In this document: in pieces, positions 43,382-52,678 of the stretch
Layout of the letters: the number at the start of each line of letters is the position of its first letter
How positions within the stretch are numbered: position 1 is the stretch's first letter
Assembly (NCBI RefSeq): GCF_001702265.1
Contig: NZ_MAUE01000033.1
Coordinates: 46,758-110,757 of the forward strand
From: Pseudomonas aylmerensis
GTDB taxonomy: Bacteria > Pseudomonadota > Gammaproteobacteria > Pseudomonadales > Pseudomonadaceae
Direction of reading: 5' to 3'
Length of the DNA: 64,000 nt
Translations under genes and position numbers: made by a program
Notes under the pieces: generated by a model
What the model saw: only the letters and a program-made list of their open reading frames with translations
Database searches by the model: none
What the model was told of the DNA's origin: nothing

Positions 43382-44425
43382 GTGAAACATCGTTGGATTC
43401 AAATGGATATCGCCAAAGGCATCGGCATCCTGGTGATCGTGTATGCCCACAGTTGGTTTGTCGCCACGTCCCCGGACTTGATGTACCCGATCCTGGCGTC
43501 GTTCGTGCTGCCGTTGTTCTTCTTTCTGTCCGGGGTGCTGTTCAAGCCGGAGCAGCCCTTCGGGGAGATGGCCGTGCGCAAGGCGGATGGCCTGCTCAAG
43601 CCGTTTTTCTTCACCATGCTGGTGTATGTGATCGTGCGCGATGTACTGCGTGGCCAACCGCTGCTGCCGGACATCGGTGGCGTGCTGTATGCCTCGGTGG
43701 ACACCATCCCGTGGCAAGCAATGTGGTTCCTGCCGCATTTCTGGGTGGCGATCCTGTTCAGTTGGGCGGTGTTGCGCCTGATCCAGCGCCTGCCGCTGGC
43801 AGTGAGTTGCGCGCTGACCCTGGTGCCGCTGTTGGTGGGCATCTGGATGCTGCCGTTTTTCTGGCAACTGCCGGTGACCCTGGGCGGGCAAACCTGGGTG
43901 CTGCCCGGCCTGCCCTTCAGCCTGGATATCACCCTGATCAGCAGCGCCTGTTTCATCTACGGCTACCTGCTGCGCAATTGGCTGCGCACCCATGCGGGGT
44001 CGCTGCTGACCTTGTTGGTGTCGGTGGTGTTGTTCGCCGCCGTGTTCCTCTATCGGGGCGACACCATGGACCTGGCGCAGCGCCGCTACGACCACTGGCT
44101 GTGGACCAGCCTGCTGGCGGTGATTGGCGTGTACGTGTGCTGGGCGCTGGCGCGGGTGCTGATGGTGTCGGCGCTGATCACGCGGGTGATGACCTATATC
44201 GGCCAGTCGACCCTGATCCTGTTGATCTTCCATGGGGAGATCCAGCACAAGACGTTTGACCTGATGGAGCGCCTGGGCCTGCCGCCATTTGTCGCGGCCT
44301 GCATCGGTTTTGTGGTGGGGGTCGGGGTGCCGTTGTTGATCGGGGAAGTGATCAAGCGCGTGGCGTTCTTGCGGTTTTTCTACTTTCCGTTGCCGCAGCG
44401 TAAAGTCTCTGAACCGCGCACCTGA
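43382..44425 (+). CDS. pslL: Acyltransferase family 3 membrane protein PslL
   Basis: The 347-aa multi-pass protein starts MKHRWIQMDIAKGIGILVIV, with the conserved Asp-Ile-Ala-Lys-Gly and following YAHSW histidine typical of acyltransferase-3 O-acetylases. It may O-acetylate Psl. The GTG start at 43382 follows GGGAGGATGAACAG; the ATG inside that tract is out of frame and hits a stop at once. It lies 54 nt after pslK and is the last psl gene here; pslM, pslN and pslO are not present. Confidence 0.86.
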   Translation: MKHRWIQMDIAKGIGILVIVYAHSWFVATSPDLMYPILASFVLPLFFFLSGVLFKPEQPFGEMAVRKADGLLKPFFFTMLVYVIVRDVLRGQPLLPDIGGVLYASVDTIPWQAMWFLPHFWVAILFSWAVLRLIQRLPLAVSCALTLVPLLVGIWMLPFFWQLPVTLGGQTWVLPGLPFSLDITLISSACFIYGYLLRNWLRTHAGSLLTLLVSVVLFAAVFLYRGDTMDLAQRRYDHWLWTSLLAVIGVYVCWALARVLMVSALITRVMTYIGQSTLILLIFHGEIQHKTFDLMERLGLPPFVAACIGFVVGVGVPLLIGEVIKRVAFLRFFYFPLPQRKVSEPRT

Positions 44426-44433
44426 AGCCTGTT

Positions 44434-44527
44434 TGGCAAGGAAGCTTGCTCCGGCTGAGGTACGCAGCGCCGCCAAAACGCTTGCGGCTGCTGCGCCGTC
44501 GAGCGGGAGCAAGCTCCCTCCCTACAT
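44434..44527. repeat. REPIN: pair of inverted REP elements after the psl operon
   Basis: Two REP cores in inverted orientation (GGAAGCTTGCTCC, degenerate, and GGGAGCAAGCTCCCTCCCTAC) flank a spacer that can itself fold (GTACGCAGCGCCGCC against GGCTGCTGCGCCG). This is the REP doublet layout mobilised by RAYT transposases in fluorescent pseudomonads. It sits between the convergent ends of pslL and the next gene. Confidence 0.8.
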
Positions 44528-44572
44528 AAGCGCTTCGATCAGCGCCGGGTCAGCCAGCGCCTTGGGCGCAGG

Positions 44573-45154
44573 TCAATCATCCAATTGCTGTTGCGGCGCG
44601 GCATGCTTGGCCGGCTTAGCCGCCTTGGCGCCTGGCTTCGCGGCCGGCGCGGCAGCGGGTTCAGGCTCGGCCGGGGCGGCCATTTCTTTCTCGGCCATCG
44701 GCATCTGGTCGATCGCGCTGAAGAATTCCTTCAGGTCGAGGGTATCCGGTGGCACGGTCTTCTCGACTTTCTTCTCGCCATCCTTGCCAACCAGGATCAC
44801 CTTGGTGCCGCTGCCGGCGCCCAGCTTGAGGGCACGGATCAGTGCGTTGGTTTCAGGCGGCGTGAGTTTCTTGTTGTCCTTGGGGTCCTTGGCGAACTTC
44901 TCGCCCTCGGCCCCGATGCTGCCGAACTTCACGGTGTAGAACACCATGCTGCGCTCTTCAAAGGCTTGCTTGGTGGCCGGCTCTTCCAGCTGTTTCTTCA
45001 GGTCCGTCAGCGCGGCGTTGCCGGAGTCCAACTCCACCACCACCAGCGGCCGGGACTTGCCCAAGTCCTGCTTGAGCGGGTTGATATCATCAGCAGCCAA
45101 CAGCGGCCCCGTAAAAGCCATCAAGGTAGCCAGGGTCAGCGACCGGATGAGCAT
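44573..45154 (-). CDS. Secreted DUF4174-like protein
   Basis: The 193-aa protein has a signal peptide (LTLATLMAFTGPLLAA) and a core beginning DLGKSRPLVVVEL with a thioredoxin-like strand pattern typical of DUF4174. It then has a low-complexity Ala/Pro/Lys tail (about residues 150-193). It is probably periplasmic with unknown function. The ATG at 45154 follows AAAGGAGGTGCGC, one of the best ribosome binding sites in the window; a longer frame is not needed. It is a single-gene unit. Confidence 0.7.
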   Translation of the reverse strand: MLIRSLTLATLMAFTGPLLAADDINPLKQDLGKSRPLVVVELDSGNAALTDLKKQLEEPATKQAFEERSMVFYTVKFGSIGAEGEKFAKDPKDNKKLTPPETNALIRALKLGAGSGTKVILVGKDGEKKVEKTVPPDTLDLKEFFSAIDQMPMAEKEMAAPAEPEPAAAPAAKPGAKAAKPAKHAAPQQQLDD

Positions 45155-45285
45155 GCGCACCTCCTTTGAATTCCATGCAGGGTTCTTGAGTTTCATGTCT
45201 GCGACAGTCAAATTCAAGGATGATTCCTACACCACTTTAAGAAAGCGTAGGCCAGGACGCCCGCTACGCAAGGGTTTGGATAGGT

Positions 45286-46521
45286 TCAGGAGTCATTGTT
45301 TCTTCTGATTGCGGAAGCCCAGGCGCTGAGTTTTTCGCAGGCCGCCAGCGCGATTTGCTCATCTGTCTTGCCTGGATAGTGGCGGTCCACGGCGTCTGCG
45401 GCGATCAGCCCGGCAATCAGCGGCGTGCCCACCGCATCGGTCAAATCCAGCCACTCGCCCCAATTGGCGGGCGCGTCGTACCAGCGCAGGTAGCCGTCCT
45501 CGGACGCCGGCCACCAACGCTGATCGAACTGCAGCACGACTTTTTCCAGGCGGCCCATGGTGAACAGCTCCAGGGCGTGGCGATACGTCGCCGGCAAGTC
45601 CGGGGTAAAGCTCAATTGCTTGAGCACCGGTATCGGCACCGTGCAGATGCAGGCATCGGCATCCCGATCATCCACGCGCACACCGTGCTCGTCCCAGCTG
45701 ATGTGCTGCACAGGGTGGTTGAGGTGGATATCCAGGCCGCTGGCAGCGTCTGCCAGCAGTTGCTCGTAACCGTGCGGCAAAAACTGGTCGCCATGGCCGA
45801 CGCCCTCCTCGTCAAGCGTCTGGGTCGCCAACTGGTCCAGTGGCAAACCGGCTTCGAGGATCAGGTTCGCGTCGATGGCATAGCGTGCCGCGCGGCGCTC
45901 GCTGGTGGTCAAGGTGGCCAGGTAGCGGTCGACGCCCGGCGCCAACGGTTGCTGACGGTCGGTGGCCTGTTTGAGTCGGGCATAGGCGCGGTTGATGTCC
46001 GGCAACGGGCCGTCCCACGCGGCGGCCAATGGCTGCGAGAAGTCCGTCGGGCGCCGCTCCAGGCCCAACTGCTCGGCACGCCGCGCCAGCGGGTTGATCG
46101 CATACTGCTGCAACCAGGCGGCGCCCACATCCACCATCTGCCCACCGAGGGCTACGCTGTGCACTCGCCCGCCGATGCGGTTACGCGCCTCGAGTACGCG
46201 CACCGCCACGCCCTGCGCCTGCAAGGCGCGGGCAGCGCCGAGGCCGGCAAATCCGGCACCGATGACAATCACCGTTCGAGCCGAGGTCGCGATCACCGCA
46301 TTGGCTGCGCGCAGCCCGCTGTCCCAGGCGCTGTGGGTCATGGCCGAGTGATCGTGGTTGAAGGCTTCGCCAGCAAGAAACAGACGATTATCAATCGGCG
46401 TTGACAACAGGCGCCGCAGGCTCGGCTCGCCACCTGGCAACAACGCGCTGTAGGCGCCCTGGCTGAAGGGGTCATCGCACCAGCGCGTGACGTGCCACGC
46501 GACAGGCCGCGGCGCGGTCAT
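45286..46521 (-). CDS. Flavin amine oxidase with circularly permuted domain order
   Basis: The 411-aa protein carries amine-oxidase sequence in unusual order. Residues 1-80 match the family C-terminus (RWCDDPFSQGAYSALLPGG; RLFLAGEAF, the FAD-contact motif; HSAWDSGLRAANAV). The normal N-terminus follows: TVIVIGAGFAGLGAARAL (dinucleotide fold), VLEARNRIGGRVHS and VDVGAAWLQ. The protein stops where the usual C-terminal segment would begin. It should still fold into one FAD enzyme if the ends are close. The ATG at 46521 overlaps the GST stop (ATGA). The substrate is unknown. Confidence 0.7.
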   Translation of the reverse strand: MTAPRPVAWHVTRWCDDPFSQGAYSALLPGGEPSLRRLLSTPIDNRLFLAGEAFNHDHSAMTHSAWDSGLRAANAVIATSARTVIVIGAGFAGLGAARALQAQGVAVRVLEARNRIGGRVHSVALGGQMVDVGAAWLQQYAINPLARRAEQLGLERRPTDFSQPLAAAWDGPLPDINRAYARLKQATDRQQPLAPGVDRYLATLTTSERRAARYAIDANLILEAGLPLDQLATQTLDEEGVGHGDQFLPHGYEQLLADAASGLDIHLNHPVQHISWDEHGVRVDDRDADACICTVPIPVLKQLSFTPDLPATYRHALELFTMGRLEKVVLQFDQRWWPASEDGYLRWYDAPANWGEWLDLTDAVGTPLIAGLIAADAVDRHYPGKTDEQIALAACEKLSAWASAIRRNNDS

Positions 46522-47141
46522 TGCGCGGGCCAATGCCGCGCGAATACGGGGGCCACGACGGGATCGGCATCCACTTGCGCAAGGCTCTGGGCAAAACCCG
46601 GCGCCAGGGCGGCCAGCGCTTCGCGCGCCGCGTCCCAGCGCGACACCGCCGCCGCCATGATGCCCAGCGCATTCGGCTCGCCGCTGGGCGCAAACAACTG
46701 GTCGGCAAACTGATCGGCAAACACCACCCAGGCCTGGTGCAGATAGCGCCGCGTGCCGGTGATCAACTGGTTCTGCACCACGGGTTCGGCCTCGCCCAGC
46801 CAGCGTTGCGGATAGTCGATGATGCCAATGGCCGAATAACAGTTGGCGGCGATGTACACCAGGCCGCGCAGGATCTGCCCACGGTTGCCCACCAGCAGGT
46901 TGGCGTCGGGGTATTCCAGGCCCAGGTGGATCAGGATCGCCGCACTCTCCGTCAACACCTGGCCATCAGGGGTGACCAGCGTGGGGATCTGCTTGAGCGG
47001 GTTGATGCGGGCCAGGGCGTCGGTGCCCGGGCCTTCCTGCCAGGAACTGGCATCCACGCGGTGCCACTCGACCGCGCAACGCGCCAGGGCGATTTCGATC
47101 ATGCAGGAGCCGGACTCGTCGGTACCGTAGAGCGTGTACAT
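46518..47141 (-). CDS. Glutathione S-transferase family protein
   Basis: The 207-aa protein has an N-terminal thioredoxin-like GST domain (MYTLYGTDESGSCMIEIAL, INPLKQIPTLVTPDGQVLTESAAILIHL, with the cis-Pro and the Glu-Ser glutathione contact) and an all-helical C-terminal domain. It probably conjugates or reduces small electrophiles. It lies 12 nt downstream of the GNAT gene and overlaps the amine oxidase gene, so the three look cotranscribed. Confidence 0.82.
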   Translation of the reverse strand: MYTLYGTDESGSCMIEIALARCAVEWHRVDASSWQEGPGTDALARINPLKQIPTLVTPDGQVLTESAAILIHLGLEYPDANLLVGNRGQILRGLVYIAANCYSAIGIIDYPQRWLGEAEPVVQNQLITGTRRYLHQAWVVFADQFADQLFAPSGEPNALGIMAAAVSRWDAAREALAALAPGFAQSLAQVDADPVVAPVFARHWPAQ

Positions 47142-47153
47142 GGGCCTTTCCTC

Positions 47154-47732
47154 CTAGCGCAGCAGCTTCGCCTGCAGGTTGGCTTTCACCTGCGGCCATT
47201 CCGAATCGATGATGCTGAAACGCACCGAGTTGCGCTTGCGCCCGTCGGGCATGATGCGTTCATGGCGTACGATGCCTTCCTGCACGGCGCCCAGGCGCAG
47301 GATCGCAGCACGGGATTTTTCGTTGAGTTCATCCGTGGTGAACTGCACCCGCACGCAGTCCAGCACCTCGAAAGCGTAGGTCAGCAGCAGGAGCTTGGCT
47401 TCGGTGTTGATCGCGCTTTTTTGCGTCGACAGCGCCAGCCAGGTGTGGCCGATCTCCAGCTTGCGATTGACCCGGTCGACCTTCCAGAACCGCGTGCTGC
47501 CGACCACCTGGCCGGTGTCGCGGCGCACGATGGTGAACGGGATCACGCTGCCCGCAGCACGCCCGGCCAGCGCGGTATCGATGTACTGGTCGACGGTGCC
47601 GGGGCCCGGCACGTTGGTGACCTTGAGGTTCCACAGCTCGCCATCGGCGGCGGCGTCGAGCAAGGCGGCCTTGTGTTCGGGTTGCAGGGGCTGGAGTTCA
47701 ACTGTAGTGCCGGTCAAGGTAATGTGAGTCAT
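47154..47732 (-). CDS. GNAT-family N-acetyltransferase (RimJ/RimL-like)
   Basis: The 192-aa protein has the GNAT fold: VVGSTRFWKVDRVNRKLEIG (strands 3-4), the acetyl-CoA region ALSTQKSAINTEAKLLLLTYAF, and NEKSRAAILRLGAVQEGI typical of RimL-type acetylases. It is the first gene of a likely three-gene unit with GST and amine oxidase. The target is unknown. Confidence 0.8.
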   Translation of the reverse strand: MTHITLTGTTVELQPLQPEHKAALLDAAADGELWNLKVTNVPGPGTVDQYIDTALAGRAAGSVIPFTIVRRDTGQVVGSTRFWKVDRVNRKLEIGHTWLALSTQKSAINTEAKLLLLTYAFEVLDCVRVQFTTDELNEKSRAAILRLGAVQEGIVRHERIMPDGRKRNSVRFSIIDSEWPQVKANLQAKLLR

Positions 47733-47801
47733 GGGAGCTGCGCCGTCGGGTGGTCGTCAGTGACCAAGAGTGCAGGCTCGCGCAGTGCCTCGGCAAGTGT
47801 T

Positions 47802-50159
47802 TTAGAACAGGCCCATTTGCCCGCCGACCAGGGTGCCGAAATCGTCATTCACGAACGGCAGGATCGCATCGGCCACCGGCTGCAGTTGGCGGGTGACGTA
47901 GTGGTCGTAGTCAATCGGCGCCTGGCGCACCTCCAGCGGTTCGGGGCCGTTGACGCTGATCACGTAGCTGATCCAGCCGCCGCGCTGGTACTGGCGCGGA
48001 CGCCCGAGGCGGTCGTTGTATTCATCGGCCAGGCGCGCGGCACGCACGTGCGGCGGCACGTTGCGCTCGTAGTCATCCAACTGGCGGCGCAGGCGCTTGC
48101 GGTAGATCAGCAGCTCATCGAATTCGCCGCTGAGGGTACGGCGTACGTAGTCGCGAATGTAGTCCTGATGGGGCTGGCGATGGAAAATGCGCTGGTACAA
48201 CTCCTGCTGGAACTGCCGGGCCAGGGGCGACCAGTCGCTGCGCACGGTTTCCAGGCCTTTGTAGACCATCTCTTCGCTGCCGTCGCTGCGCACCACCAGG
48301 CCGGCGTAGCGTTTCTTGCTGCCCTCCTCCGCGCCGCGAATGGTCGGCATCAGAAACCGGGTGAAGTGGGTTTCGTACTGCAGTTCCAGCGCGCTTTGCA
48401 GGCCGTATGCCGTACGCAGGTGCTCACGCCACCAGGCGTTGACGTGCTGCACCAGCGCGTGGCCGATGCGGCTGGCGTCCTCTTGGGTATGCGCACCGCC
48501 GAGCCAGACGAAGGTGGAGTCGGTGTCGCCGTAGATCACTTCATAGCCCTGCGCTTCGACCAGCTCGCGGGTCTGGCGCATGATCTGGTGGCCGCGCATC
48601 GTGATGGACGACGCCAGCCGCGTATCGAAAAACCGGCAACCACTGGAGCCGAGCACGCCGTAAAAGGCGTTCATGATGATCTTCAGCGCTTGGGACAGCG
48701 GCGCGTTATGTTCGCGCTTGGCCTCTTCGCGGCCTTCGGACACCCGCGCGACGATGGCCGGCAGGCAATGGCGGGTACGCGAGAAACGCGCACCACGAAA
48801 GCCTTCCACAGAGGTGCTGTCGTCGGGGTGCTTGAGGCCTTCGATCAGGCCCACCGGGTCGATCAGGAAACTGCGGATGATCGACGGGTAGAGGCTTTTG
48901 TAGTCGAGCACCAGCACCGATTCGTAGAGGCCGGGGCGCGAGTCCATGACAAAGCCGCCGGGGCTGGCCTCGGGCGGCTTGTCGCCGAGGTTCGGCGCAA
49001 CGAAGCCCTGGCGGTGCATCAGCGGCATGTACAGGTGGGTGAACGCGGCGACGGAGCCGCCGTTGCGGTCAGCCGGCAACCCGGTGACGCTGGCGCGTTC
49101 GAGGAGGAACTTGAGCAGCTCGGTCTTGGCGAAAATCCGCGTGACCAGTTCACAGTCCTTGAGGTTGTAGCGCGCCAGGGCGGGCTTGTCCTCGGCGAAC
49201 ATGCGGTTGATTTCGTCCATGCGCTGGTACGGCGTGGAGATGTCCTTGCCCTCGCCCAGCAGGGTCTGCGCGACGTTTTCCAGGCTGAAGGATTCGAAGC
49301 TCCAGGTGGCCGAGCGCAGGGCCTCGATGCCGTCGATGATCAGCCGCCCGGCCGCGGCGGCGAAGTAGTGGTTACGGCTGCCATGCTCGCGCCAGGCCAT
49401 CGGTTCGCCGCCGCGCCCGAGCAACAGCGGCACGCCCAGGCGCTGGGCATGTTCGTGGAGCACGCGCAGGTCGAACTGCACCACGTTCCAGCCGATGATT
49501 GCATCGGGGTCATGGAGGGCGAGCCATTGGTTGAGGCGCTCGAGCAGTTGGGCGCGGGTGTCGCAGTAGTCGAGCTTGAAGTCCACCGCGTCGGTTTTAT
49601 TCGGCGGGCCGAGCATGTACACCTGGCGCTCGCCGCAGCCTTCGAGGGCGATGGAATAGAGATCGCCCTGGGCGGTGGTCTCGATGTCCAGCGACACCAG
49701 TTTCAGCGGCGGGCGGTAATCGGGCGCGGGTTTCATCTGCGCGTCAAGCAGCGTGCCGTCGGCATCGGCGACGCCGCCGAACCACACCGGGGCGGTGATG
49801 AAGCGCTCCATCATGTAGCGCTCGGGCGGGCGCACGTCGCCCTCGTAGACATCCACCCCGGCGGCACGCAGGCGTTTTTCCAGGTCCATCGCCTGGCGGT
49901 GCTGGCGTGTGTACAGGCCCAGCACCGGGCGATGGTGGAAGTCGCACAACTGCAGCGGGCGCAATTCGATATCGCGCTCGCCCTTGAGCAGCCAATCCAG
50001 CGGCTTGCGATGGGCCTCGGGGATAAACATCACCGAGGTCTGCACGGGTAGGCGGATACACCGTGGCCCGTGGTCGGTGGCCAGCCAGAAACTGACCTCC
50101 GTGCCCGCCGGGGTATCGCGCCAATGCCGGGTCAGGACAAAACCCTGCTGTAAATCCAC
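47802..50159 (-). CDS. polB: DNA polymerase II (family B)
   Basis: The 785-aa family B polymerase has exonuclease motif LVSLDIETT, NVVQFDLRVL, YNLKDCELV, polymerase motif A LDYKSLYPSIIRSF, motif B ALKIIMNAFYGVLGSSGCRFFD and motif C VIYGDTDSTFV. The length matches E. coli PolB (783 aa). It is a damage-tolerance and proofreading polymerase. It is a single-gene unit; the upstream region is shared with a divergent TonB receptor gene. Confidence 0.95.
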   Translation of the reverse strand: MDLQQGFVLTRHWRDTPAGTEVSFWLATDHGPRCIRLPVQTSVMFIPEAHRKPLDWLLKGERDIELRPLQLCDFHHRPVLGLYTRQHRQAMDLEKRLRAAGVDVYEGDVRPPERYMMERFITAPVWFGGVADADGTLLDAQMKPAPDYRPPLKLVSLDIETTAQGDLYSIALEGCGERQVYMLGPPNKTDAVDFKLDYCDTRAQLLERLNQWLALHDPDAIIGWNVVQFDLRVLHEHAQRLGVPLLLGRGGEPMAWREHGSRNHYFAAAAGRLIIDGIEALRSATWSFESFSLENVAQTLLGEGKDISTPYQRMDEINRMFAEDKPALARYNLKDCELVTRIFAKTELLKFLLERASVTGLPADRNGGSVAAFTHLYMPLMHRQGFVAPNLGDKPPEASPGGFVMDSRPGLYESVLVLDYKSLYPSIIRSFLIDPVGLIEGLKHPDDSTSVEGFRGARFSRTRHCLPAIVARVSEGREEAKREHNAPLSQALKIIMNAFYGVLGSSGCRFFDTRLASSITMRGHQIMRQTRELVEAQGYEVIYGDTDSTFVWLGGAHTQEDASRIGHALVQHVNAWWREHLRTAYGLQSALELQYETHFTRFLMPTIRGAEEGSKKRYAGLVVRSDGSEEMVYKGLETVRSDWSPLARQFQQELYQRIFHRQPHQDYIRDYVRRTLSGEFDELLIYRKRLRRQLDDYERNVPPHVRAARLADEYNDRLGRPRQYQRGGWISYVISVNGPEPLEVRQAPIDYDHYVTRQLQPVADAILPFVNDDFGTLVGGQMGLF

Positions 50160-50436
50160 CGTACCGCACCTCAGGAATCGCTTTCAGGGCGTGATTCTAC
50201 TCGGCATCCGGGCAAACGCGATGGGCGATGGCATTTATCCGCCAACCCGCGCAGCAGGACACTGCGCGGGCCGCTGGTCGGCCGTCCGCGCAGGCACGCT
50301 CACGCGCTTCACAATTTTGTTGCAGAACATTAATAACAATCACTATCATTCGCGCTGGAGTCGTATCCGCGCAGCGAGGACGCGCAACGTTGTTGCCCTT
50401 TTCCTCACCACTGACGGTTCGCCGTCCGGATCGACC
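50160..50436. other. Divergent intergenic region polB / TonB receptor
   Basis: These 277 nt hold the promoters of polB (minus) and the receptor gene (plus). A Fur-box candidate lies at 50332-50350. No gene is supported here. The receptor frame stays open upstream into polB, but that extension has no signal peptide or ribosome binding site. Confidence 0.6.
50332..50350. promoter_or_regulatory. Candidate Fur box upstream of the TonB receptor gene at 50437
   Basis: AATAACAATCACTATCATT matches about 11 of 19 positions of the Fur consensus and has the typical AT-rich ATCA/TATCATT repeats. It lies 86 nt before the start codon of an iron-type receptor. Confidence 0.5.
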
Positions 50437-52674
50437 ATGCCCACCCGTACCCCATTCGCCGTGCCGTTTCGCCCGACCCTGCTCGCCCTTTGCTGCTCCC
50501 TGAGCCTTGCCGCTCACGCCGCAACCCCAGCCACCCCGCAGGATGCGAACCACAGTCAGGATGGCAACACGCTGGAACTGGGCGCCACCAACATCAACGC
50601 CGACGCCCCATCGCCCGGCGCCCTGCCCCCGGTATATGCCGGCGGCCAGGTGGCACGCGGCGGCCAGTTGGGTGTGCTGGGCAACCAGGACATCATGGAT
50701 GTGCCGTTCAGCATGTCCTCCTACACCGAGAAACTGATCCGTGACCAGCAGGCCGAGACGGTTGGTGATGTCCTGCTCAATGACTCGTCCGTGCGCCAGG
50801 CGTCAGGCTTTGCAAACCAATCCCAGGCGTTCGTGATTCGTGGCCTGCCGCTCAACGGCGACGATATTTCCTTCAACGGTTTGTACGGCATCCTGCCGCG
50901 CCAGTTGATGTCCACCGACGCCCTGGAACGCGTCGAAGTATTCAAGGGTCCCAACGCCTTTATCAACGGCGTGACGCCGAGTGGCTCGGGCATCGGCGGC
51001 GGTGTGAACCTGCAACCCAAGCGGGCCGATGACGTGCCTCTGCGCCGCTTCAGCACCGATATCAGCAACGATGGCCGCATCGGTGAACACCTGGACATCG
51101 GCCAGCGTTTTGGCGAAGACAATCGGTTTGGCGCACGGGTGAATATTTCCCAGCGCGAAGGCGATACCGGTGTGGACGACGAGAGCCAGCGTTCGAAGCT
51201 GTTTTCGGTCGGCCTGGATTATCGCGGTGATGCCCTGCGCCTGTCCGGCGACTTTGTGTATCAGAAGCAGCAAGTCAACGGCGGGCGTAACTCGGTGTTT
51301 CTCGGCCCGGGCCTGACCAGCATTCCCAACGCGCCCTCGGCGGACACCAACTACGCGCCGAAGTGGGACAGCACCAGCCTGGAAGACACCTTTGGCATGC
51401 TGCGCGGCGAGTACGACCTCAATGACAACTGGACCGCGTATGTCGCGGGCGGCGCCAAGCACACCCGCGAAATCGGCCGCTACTCGTCGCTCACCGTGAT
51501 CGACGCGCAGGGCAATGCCACCGTGAGCGGCTCCAATATCGCCCACCAGGAAGACAACACCAGCCTGATGGCCGGCCTGAATGGCAAGTTCCAGACCGGC
51601 ACCGTCAGCCACAAGCTGAACCTCGGCCTGACCGGCACCTGGACCCAGGCGCGCAACGCCTTCGACTTTGCCTCGGGCACGCAAGCGACCAACCTCTACA
51701 ACCCCGTCGATGTGACAGCGCCAGCCAAGGGTGGCTTCACCTCCGGCAGCGACCTGAACGACCCGGGCATCACCGCCAAGACCTTCGCGCGCAGCGCGGC
51801 GGTGTCGGACACCCTCGGTTTCATGGATGACCGCCTGCTGTTCACCGCCGGCCTGCGTCGCCAGGAGCTGGTGGTCCAGGGTTATGAATACGGCACCGGC
51901 TCACGCAACGCCAACTACGCCAAGGGCATCACCACGCCGGTGTATGGCCTGGTGTTCAAGCCGTGGGACCACGTGTCGTTCTACGCCAACCATATTGAAG
52001 GGCTGGCATCCGGACCGACCGCCCCGGAAACCGCGGCCAATAACGCCAGGGTCACCAACAACGGCCAGACCTTCGCCCCCGCGCGTTCGAAACAGACCGA
52101 AGCCGGCGTCAAAGTCGACATGGGCACCTACGGGGCGACACTCGGTGTGTATCGCATCGAGCAGCCGACCCAGGGCTATTCCCAGCTGAATTCGGACGGC
52201 ACCGCGACCTATGTGTTCCAGGGTGACCAGGTCAACAAGGGCGTGGAGCTGAATGTCTTCGGTGAACCTGTCCCAGGCCTGCGCCTGCTGGGCGGCGCCA
52301 CTCTGATAAACACCGAGGTCAGCGGTACGGCCAACGGCACCAACGACGGCAACCGCGCTATCGGCGTGCCTTCGTTCCAGCTCAATGCCGGGGTGGATTG
52401 GGATGTGCCGGGCCTGCAAGGCGTGAGCGTGAATGGCCGCATGTTGCGCACCGGCGGCCAGTACGCCGACGCGGCCAACAACCTCAGCCTGCCGACCTGG
52501 AACCGGTTCGACGTGGGCGCGCGCTATAACTTCAAGGTCGATCAGCGGGACGTGACGCTGGGCGCCACGGTGGAGAACGTCGCCAATACCAAGTACTGGG
52601 AATCGGCATTGGGCGGTTACCTGACCCAGGGTGATCCGCGCGTGGCGAAGTTGTCGGCGACGGTGGACTTCTAA
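50437..52674 (+). CDS. TonB-dependent siderophore receptor (no STN domain)
   Basis: The 745-aa receptor has a signal peptide (LLALCCSLSLAAHA). Its plug starts MDVPFSMSSYTEKLIRDQQA and carries VEVFKGPNAFINGVTPSGSGIGGGVNLQPKR, followed by a barrel ending VDF (terminal Phe). It lacks an N-terminal signalling domain, so it should not signal through FecR and is probably controlled by Fur. The ATG at 50437 is placed by the signal peptide. The ligand is unknown. It converges with the next receptor gene at a strong terminator. Confidence 0.85.
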   Translation: MPTRTPFAVPFRPTLLALCCSLSLAAHAATPATPQDANHSQDGNTLELGATNINADAPSPGALPPVYAGGQVARGGQLGVLGNQDIMDVPFSMSSYTEKLIRDQQAETVGDVLLNDSSVRQASGFANQSQAFVIRGLPLNGDDISFNGLYGILPRQLMSTDALERVEVFKGPNAFINGVTPSGSGIGGGVNLQPKRADDVPLRRFSTDISNDGRIGEHLDIGQRFGEDNRFGARVNISQREGDTGVDDESQRSKLFSVGLDYRGDALRLSGDFVYQKQQVNGGRNSVFLGPGLTSIPNAPSADTNYAPKWDSTSLEDTFGMLRGEYDLNDNWTAYVAGGAKHTREIGRYSSLTVIDAQGNATVSGSNIAHQEDNTSLMAGLNGKFQTGTVSHKLNLGLTGTWTQARNAFDFASGTQATNLYNPVDVTAPAKGGFTSGSDLNDPGITAKTFARSAAVSDTLGFMDDRLLFTAGLRRQELVVQGYEYGTGSRNANYAKGITTPVYGLVFKPWDHVSFYANHIEGLASGPTAPETAANNARVTNNGQTFAPARSKQTEAGVKVDMGTYGATLGVYRIEQPTQGYSQLNSDGTATYVFQGDQVNKGVELNVFGEPVPGLRLLGGATLINTEVSGTANGTNDGNRAIGVPSFQLNAGVDWDVPGLQGVSVNGRMLRTGGQYADAANNLSLPTWNRFDVGARYNFKVDQRDVTLGATVENVANTKYWESALGGYLTQGDPRVAKLSATVDF

Positions 52675-52678
52675 ACGT

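Noticed and set aside
46521..50051. A 1176-codon open frame on the plus strand opposite the GST, GNAT and polB genes
   Set aside because: It runs antisense to three well-supported genes, and its product has no recognisable domain. This is a GC-rich shadow frame.
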